Source of the DNA: Flavobacterium hibisci
GTDB lineage: Bacteria > Bacteroidota > Bacteroidia > Flavobacteriales > Flavobacteriaceae
Direction of reading: 5' to 3'
NCBI RefSeq assembly: GCF_020026925.1
Contig: NZ_JAIQDW010000022.1
Location: forward strand, 1-64,000
DNA length: 64,000 nt
The notes below the pieces were generated by a model. It ran no database searches. It saw nothing but the letters and a program-made list of their open reading frames with translations, and had not been told where the DNA came from. Positions 60,401 to 64,000 of the stretch are shown piece by piece. Made by a program: the position numbers and the translations under genes. Each line of letters starts with the position of its first letter. Position 1 is the stretch's first letter.

Positions 60401-61191
60401 GGAATTTTATTCTCCAAAGGAAACAATTGTTTCTCTAATGAAAACTGTCCGCCATGTGTACCATTACTCATTAAAGGATGATGCATCGCCAGAACTATTG
60501 TCTTTTCCTGATTTTTATTCAGAATATTTTCAAGCTCATCAAAAAAATCTTCCCTGGTTTTAATGTCACAATTATCATTTATAGTCGGATGGTCGTTCCA
60601 GTCTTCTAAAAACCACTGGCTATCAATTGTAACTAAAGAAGTAATACTATCCATTTTCACTTCTTCAATTGGACAATTTTTTCTTGGTAAAAAAGCTTTT
60701 TTATCATTTAGATGTTTCGTTATAAAATCAGCCTGAAGCTCTAGCCCTTTTGTACCATTATACCAATCATGATTTCCCGGGATAAAAATGGTTTTCCCTT
60801 TAAAACCTTTAGTGAGTTTGAGCTGGTTGGTCAGTTTGGTTTGTGCAAGTTTTACTTCGGCCTCCTTTTTACTGTCGGGAAAACCTTTAGGATAAATATT
60901 ATCTCCTAAAAATAATAAAGTAGCTCTTTTACTGGATTTCTTTAATTTATTATGCAGCAATTCCAGTGTTTGCTGCGCTTTTTTTTCATCTGCATTTCCA
61001 GCATCACCAACTAAATAAAAAGTGTGTGCAATTTTTATGGTATCTGTTGCGTTTTCGTTTTCGTTGGCGCTTACCTTTTTTCCATATTGAGCATGATGCG
61101 TTGCACACGAATAGATTAAAGACAAAAGTAAAAACGGAACAATTTGGCTTTTAATCCTTACAACAAAATGATTATCCAGAAACAATTTCAT
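57457..61191 (-). CDS. Metallophosphoesterase fused to an outer-membrane barrel
   Basis: A 1244-residue lipoprotein-type protein (lipobox-like LLSLIYSCATHH). Residues about 50-370 are a calcineurin-like phosphoesterase: YLVGDAGNADEKK, LFLGDNIYPKG, FIPGNHDWYNG, LAMHHPLMSNG and VVSGHDHNLQF. The middle (about 430-850) has KYSVDEKDYMKARLFDMLIG and DWDRHQDQWRWGEY. The last ~330 residues are a bacterial surface antigen (BamA/TamA-like) beta-barrel, ending RVVVGAAYSF. It starts only 26 bp from the divergent HD gene. An outer-membrane anchored phosphatase is inferred. Confidence 0.9.
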   Translation of the reverse strand: MKLFLDNHFVVRIKSQIVPFLLLSLIYSCATHHAQYGKKVSANENENATDTIKIAHTFYLVGDAGNADEKKAQQTLELLHNKLKKSSKRATLLFLGDNIYPKGFPDSKKEAEVKLAQTKLTNQLKLTKGFKGKTIFIPGNHDWYNGTKGLELQADFITKHLNDKKAFLPRKNCPIEEVKMDSITSLVTIDSQWFLEDWNDHPTINDNCDIKTREDFFDELENILNKNQEKTIVLAMHHPLMSNGTHGGQFSLEKQLFPLENKIPLPVIGSMINLIRKTSGISPQDLQNKQYTILTKRIKALIQGQKNIIVVSGHDHNLQFINNENINQIISGAGSKSEAARAINPNDFSYGGNGYAVLTLFKSGDAKVNFYGNENNKEKMLFEREIIKAKEFNWAKKASNDFPKTVSSSIYTEEMTRKSAVHKFLFGNHYRQYYSLPIEARTATLDTLKGGLKPVREGGGHQSISLRVVDSKKREYVMRALKKSATQFLQSVAFKDQYVETDFQDTYAEDFLLDFYTTAHPYTPFSIGNMADKLGLAHSNPVLYYIPKQNALKEFNSNFGDALYMIEERAADNQKDTRSFGKPNDIISTEDMMKNLHKDEKYSVDEKDYMKARLFDMLIGDWDRHQDQWRWGEYKEGDKIVYRPIPRDRDQAFTKYDGTLLSLLMNIPALRHMRTFKDKIDNVKWLNREPYPLDLAFVRVADKSDWIAQAKYIQEHLSDADIDNAFKNLPKEVQDETIEDIKRKLKSRKKELQKYAAVYSDVLSRTVMIAGTDKKDKFVLNHISKNNVELKVYRLKKEGEELLYTKVYNDKLTKNLWIYGLDDDDVYEVKGKYNSRILIRLIGGQNNDLYAVDNGKRVRIYDFKSKNNTYNLDKKAQKVLTDDYDVNLYNFEKPKYNVVAGLPTAGFNPDDGVKIGINLNYTVNNFKQNPYTQRHVLNSFYYFATGGFELDYTSHFPGLLGNWIIDVEAKYTTPNFAINYFGYGNETVNDDKDLGMDFNRVRIQKLRVAPAVRHVGRYGSELSFQPVFEKMKVDDTEGRFIDVPGVVNPDVFEGQQFAGATIKYSFKNADFASKPSLGMGFMISGSWLTNLDNSKQNFPTVESSLSFVHKIDSHGKLVFATLFKTKAILNNNYEFYQGVTLGGDKDLRGYRTERFLGNTSYSQSTDLRLSLGKIRKTIAPLTYGILAGFDYGRIWLDGEDSKKWHNDFGGGIWINGINLITARVSYFQSPDERGRVVVGAAYSF

Positions 61192-61217
61192 AATTTAGTG
61201 GTATAAAAATATTCTCT

Positions 61218-62396
61218 ATGAACCTAATAGAACAGTCCGAAGATTTCGTTACTAATTTACTCAAAGATAAACTATCTGCTTTATATTCTTACCACAATTT
61301 TAACCATACATTTAGTGTGGTAAATGCAACTAAAGAACTTTGTAAAAAAGAAAATGTAAATCCTGATGACAGAGAATTACTTTTAATAGCAGCATGGTTT
61401 CACGATACCGGATATATTAGTGGATATGAAAACCATGAAAATGAAAGTATCAGGATTGCTTCTAAATTTTTAAAAGAAAAAAATCAAACAGATGAATTCA
61501 TAAAAAAAGTAGGAGATTTGATTTCGGCTACAGCCAAAGAATATATTCCGAAAAATCATCTTGAAAAGATAATAAAGGACGCAGATTTCATCCATATTAT
61601 TAGTCCCGAATATATTAGTACCTGCGAATTATTACGACTTGAATTAAAAAATACAGGTATTGTAGATTTTTCAAATCTGGAGTGGGCAACAGAAAACTTC
61701 AAATTTTTAATGACAAAACATCACTTTTATACAGATTATGCCCAAAAAAACTGGCAGCCTTTGAAAGAAAAAAACTTAGTCAGAATTCAGAAAAAAATAA
61801 ACAAGCAGAAAATCAAAAAAGCGGCTACAATTGAAGATGAAGACAAAAAAAAGGAAAAATCAGAAAAAACAGATCGCGGTGTTGATACCTTATTTCGTGT
61901 CACTTTAGGAAACCATACTCGTTTAAGCGGGATTGCAGACAGTAAAGCCAATATTTTATTATCTGTAAATGCAATTATCATTTCAATTGCGCTCTCTTCT
62001 ATTATTCCAAAATTAGACAGCCCAAAAAATGCTCACTTGGTAATCCCTACTTTCATAATGTTGATTTCCAGCGTAATCACTATTATTTTTGCTATTCTAT
62101 CTACCAGACCTAAAGTAACCTCGGGTATTTTTACACGCGACGATGTTGAAGCAAAAAAAGTGAATTTGATGTTTTTTGGTAATTTTTACAAAATGCCTTT
62201 ACATGAATATGACTGGGCCATGAACGAAATGATGAAAGACCGTGATTATCTATATTCTACAATGATAAAAGATTTATATTATTTAGGTCTGGTTTTGCAA
62301 CGAAAATATAACCTACTCCGGATTGCTTATAACCTTTTCATGACTGGAATCATCATTACGGTAATTGCATTTGTAATCGCTTTCAAAAGCATTTAA
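61218..62396 (+). CDS. HD domain fused to a PycTM (Pycsar effector-like) membrane domain
   Basis: A 392-residue protein. Residues 1-190 form an HD phosphohydrolase: H30 (YHNFNHTFSVV), H62-D63 (AAWFHDTGYISGY), HENESIRIA, and Asp in KDADFIHI. A highly charged linker (about 195-220, KKKEKSEKTD) follows. Residues about 222-392 match the PycTM effector of Pycsar systems: FRVTLGNHTRLSGIADSKAN, ILLSVNAIIISIALSS, and three hydrophobic helices to the end. No pyrimidine cyclase lies next to it. It may hydrolyse a nucleotide and act on the membrane; inference. Confidence 0.87.
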   Translation: MNLIEQSEDFVTNLLKDKLSALYSYHNFNHTFSVVNATKELCKKENVNPDDRELLLIAAWFHDTGYISGYENHENESIRIASKFLKEKNQTDEFIKKVGDLISATAKEYIPKNHLEKIIKDADFIHIISPEYISTCELLRLELKNTGIVDFSNLEWATENFKFLMTKHHFYTDYAQKNWQPLKEKNLVRIQKKINKQKIKKAATIEDEDKKKEKSEKTDRGVDTLFRVTLGNHTRLSGIADSKANILLSVNAIIISIALSSIIPKLDSPKNAHLVIPTFIMLISSVITIIFAILSTRPKVTSGIFTRDDVEAKKVNLMFFGNFYKMPLHEYDWAMNEMMKDRDYLYSTMIKDLYYLGLVLQRKYNLLRIAYNLFMTGIIITVIAFVIAFKSI

Positions 62397-62415
62397 AAAA
62401 AGCTCAACAATTCAA

Positions 62416-64000
62416 TTAGTTGAGCTCATCCAATAAATCCTGATAGGTAATTTTCTTTGTCGCAGCGCTGGTAACATTATTAATTACTTTTACACGAATT
62501 GCCCTCAAGCCCGAAACGCCCTGAAGATCTTCCACTTCAAATTGTTCTATCGCAGGCTCCAGTATTTTTTTATGCTGCAAATATTTGATATATTTTAAAT
62601 ACTCAGCTTCTTCACTATTTTGAGAATATACGATTGTGATTTTTTCTTTCTCAGTAATTCTTTCTACACTGCCTTTTATGTGTGCTTTATCAATACGTTT
62701 TTTTACAACTTCGTATCTCGCGTTGTATGTTCCGTCAACATCAAAACGTTTTTCATCCATTCTAAAACGAATTGAAAGAGCAGAACTAAACACTAAAATA
62801 AGCGAAGTAACATCCAATTCATAAGGCAGGGATTCCTTAAGCTGGTGATGTTCCAGTTCCATTTCACATAAAGTCTGTAATTGCCACAAACGCAGATTAT
62901 GCAGATACATAATATCAAAAGGTTTGGTTGGCGCAATTGAAGCTCCTATATATAAGTTATGCTCAACACCATCAGTTTTAAAACGTTCGTAATAATGCGG
63001 ATATATTTGCTGAGCTTCTAATTGTTTTTTATCCAGCACCGAAGCCAGTTTTTTGTTGATAATAGACATCGCATTGTCAAACTTCTTTCTTTCCTGATAA
63101 AACATTCCTGTTTTTTCGTCCAGGCTTTCAAAGTATTGCTCTTCCAGTTTTTTATTGATGGCCGTATCTTTTGTATTTTTTAGAATTGGATGAATTTCTT
63201 CTTCTATATAACGTTGAATATATTGTTCAGTATCCGCTTTTAACGGCTGATCCAATTCATCACGCAACGATTCCAATTCAAACTTACGCTGCTCCAAAAG
63301 CATCAGACTGCTGTTCGGTTTCTGATTTTCGAAAATCTCTAAAATAGTATTCAATTGATTTTTTAAATCCCTTCTCACTGTATCATTCCTGTGTTCAGAA
63401 GAACCTTTTATATCAATTTGTCCATACAGCGGAAATACATTTTTAAATACAATTTCTTTGAAAATATAATCTTTGGCTGGATTTGTATTTTGAAAATAAT
63501 TTTGAGATTCCTTTTTAAATTTCCAATATACGCTAGGGTGAATTGTAGTATACTCACGTTGAATAATGGCTTCAACCTGATGTTGCATATCGGTATTGTA
63601 TCGATCAATTGTATCCGTGAGATAAGGCAAAACCAAATCCAGTTTTGTAGCATTTACTGTATTTAAAGCTCTTGGAACTTTTGAAACCAATTCGACAACA
63701 CCCAATAAATGTCCATCCTTAATAACCGGAGCAAATACACAGCTCTGAATATTTTGCCTTAATAAATGTTCCCCAAGATGTTTGTTTTCAGATTCTTCAG
63801 TGAATTTTTGGACATTAGAAATCACAAAAGGCTCCTGGTTGTCCAGTAAATTTTCAAAAGAACAACCAAAAAAAGCGTTTTTACATTCTACTTCCTGATT
63901 TGTTGAAAGCAGGAAACTCTGCAACTGATTATCGAATTTGACAGGTCTGATAAATTTTTCTTCCTCCGGATTATAGATGATAAAACCGACTTTTAGATCT
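62416..64000 (-). CDS. GAF-domain protein, partial (N-terminus outside the window)
   Basis: The reverse-strand frame is open from 62416 to the right edge: upstream of the first possible start (TTG 63924) it continues GFIIYNPEEEKFIRPVKFDN, so the gene begins beyond 64000. A GAF-like domain is visible (FAPVIKDGHLLGVVELVSKV). The rest is a long helical region (SLDEKTGMFYQERKKFDNAM) ending LDVTSLILVF, ...YQDLLDELN. Function unknown; signalling is a guess. The gene is convergent with the HD-PycTM gene, 19 bp apart. Confidence 0.75.
   Translation of the reverse strand, partial: DLKVGFIIYNPEEEKFIRPVKFDNQLQSFLLSTNQEVECKNAFFGCSFENLLDNQEPFVISNVQKFTEESENKHLGEHLLRQNIQSCVFAPVIKDGHLLGVVELVSKVPRALNTVNATKLDLVLPYLTDTIDRYNTDMQHQVEAIIQREYTTIHPSVYWKFKKESQNYFQNTNPAKDYIFKEIVFKNVFPLYGQIDIKGSSEHRNDTVRRDLKNQLNTILEIFENQKPNSSLMLLEQRKFELESLRDELDQPLKADTEQYIQRYIEEEIHPILKNTKDTAINKKLEEQYFESLDEKTGMFYQERKKFDNAMSIINKKLASVLDKKQLEAQQIYPHYYERFKTDGVEHNLYIGASIAPTKPFDIMYLHNLRLWQLQTLCEMELEHHQLKESLPYELDVTSLILVFSSALSIRFRMDEKRFDVDGTYNARYEVVKKRIDKAHIKGSVERITEKEKITIVYSQNSEEAEYLKYIKYLQHKKILEPAIEQFEVEDLQGVSGLRAIRVKVINNVTSAATKKITYQDLLDELN

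Noticed and set aside
61218..62396. A complete Pycsar defence system
   Set aside because: No pyrimidine cyclase gene is seen on either side, so only the effector-like domain is supported.
1..64000. CRISPR arrays
   Set aside because: Repeats found are 7-9 bp words or inverted arms, not 24-40 bp direct repeats with unique spacers, and no cas-like genes are present.
1..64000. rRNA or tRNA genes
   Set aside because: No recognisable 16S/23S motifs or tRNA T-loop (GGTTCGAATCC) signatures were seen on either strand.
1..64000. Insertion sequences with a transposase
   Set aside because: No DDE, tyrosine or serine transposase/recombinase frame is recognisable; the pRiA4b-like gene at 42693 is only named after a mobile element.

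Overview
This looks like a chromosomal segment of a Flavobacterium (Bacteroidota, Flavobacteriia). The evidence is an AT-rich sequence, promoters of the TAnnTTTG type with almost no Shine-Dalgarno sites, a secreted protein with a type IX secretion type-B C-terminal domain, SusC/TonB-like receptors with a carboxypeptidase-like N-terminal domain, LytS/LytTR regulation with 2TM proteins, and dense intergenic inverted repeats built from 7-9 bp words. No rRNA, tRNA, CRISPR array or recognisable insertion sequence was seen.

Layout. 1-5.7 kb: cydAB (cytochrome bd oxidase, minus strand) faces a sulfur locus, namely a persulfide-dioxygenase-type beta-lactamase/rhodanese protein and two YeeE/YedE-type half-transporters. 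A 19-bp AT-rich motif recurs in both intergenic regions. 6-9.5 kb: glpD, then a MarR / nitroreductase / YceI operon whose promoter lies inside two copies of a perfect palindrome. 9.7-20 kb: a secreted protein, then a complete tryptophan operon trpE-G-D-[fic]-C-F-B-[AIG2-like]-A preceded by a classical attenuator with a leader peptide carrying three Trp codons. 20-21 kb: two decayed loci, a secreted small protein and a ParE/RelE-type toxin, each broken by an in-frame stop. 21-26 kb: a TetR / TolC / EmrA / EmrB efflux operon with twin operator palindromes. 26-30 kb: yaaA, a GxxExxY gene inside a repeat cluster, cca and ctaA. 30-37 kb (minus strand): a LytS-type kinase fused to a 2TM domain, three further 2TM proteins and a LytTR regulator, with a TPR-like protein, a DUF2141 protein and a TonB-dependent receptor upstream. 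37-45 kb: DinB-like protein, acetyltransferase, an AT-rich three-gene cassette (GHKL ATPase, STAS-like DUF4325, PIN nuclease), a YaeR-like VOC protein, a divergent ClC channel, an HPP protein, an S23 four-helix-bundle gene inside a repeat cluster and a nucleoid-associated protein. 45-64 kb: PAS kinase and receiver, typA, a 1508-aa secreted adhesin, an ABC exporter, a kinase-like protein of unknown function, a lipoprotein, a 1244-aa metallophosphoesterase/outer-membrane barrel fusion, an HD-PycTM protein, and a GAF-domain protein that runs off the right edge.

The strongest candidates for undescribed biology are the ATPase/STAS/PIN cassette (38.2-40.0 kb), which resembles a partner-switch controlling a nuclease, and the pattern of short-period inverted repeats that exist empty, nested, or carrying a passenger gene (GxxExxY or S23) placed directly against the start codon of the next gene. 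Family assignments come from reading protein motifs; no database search was run.
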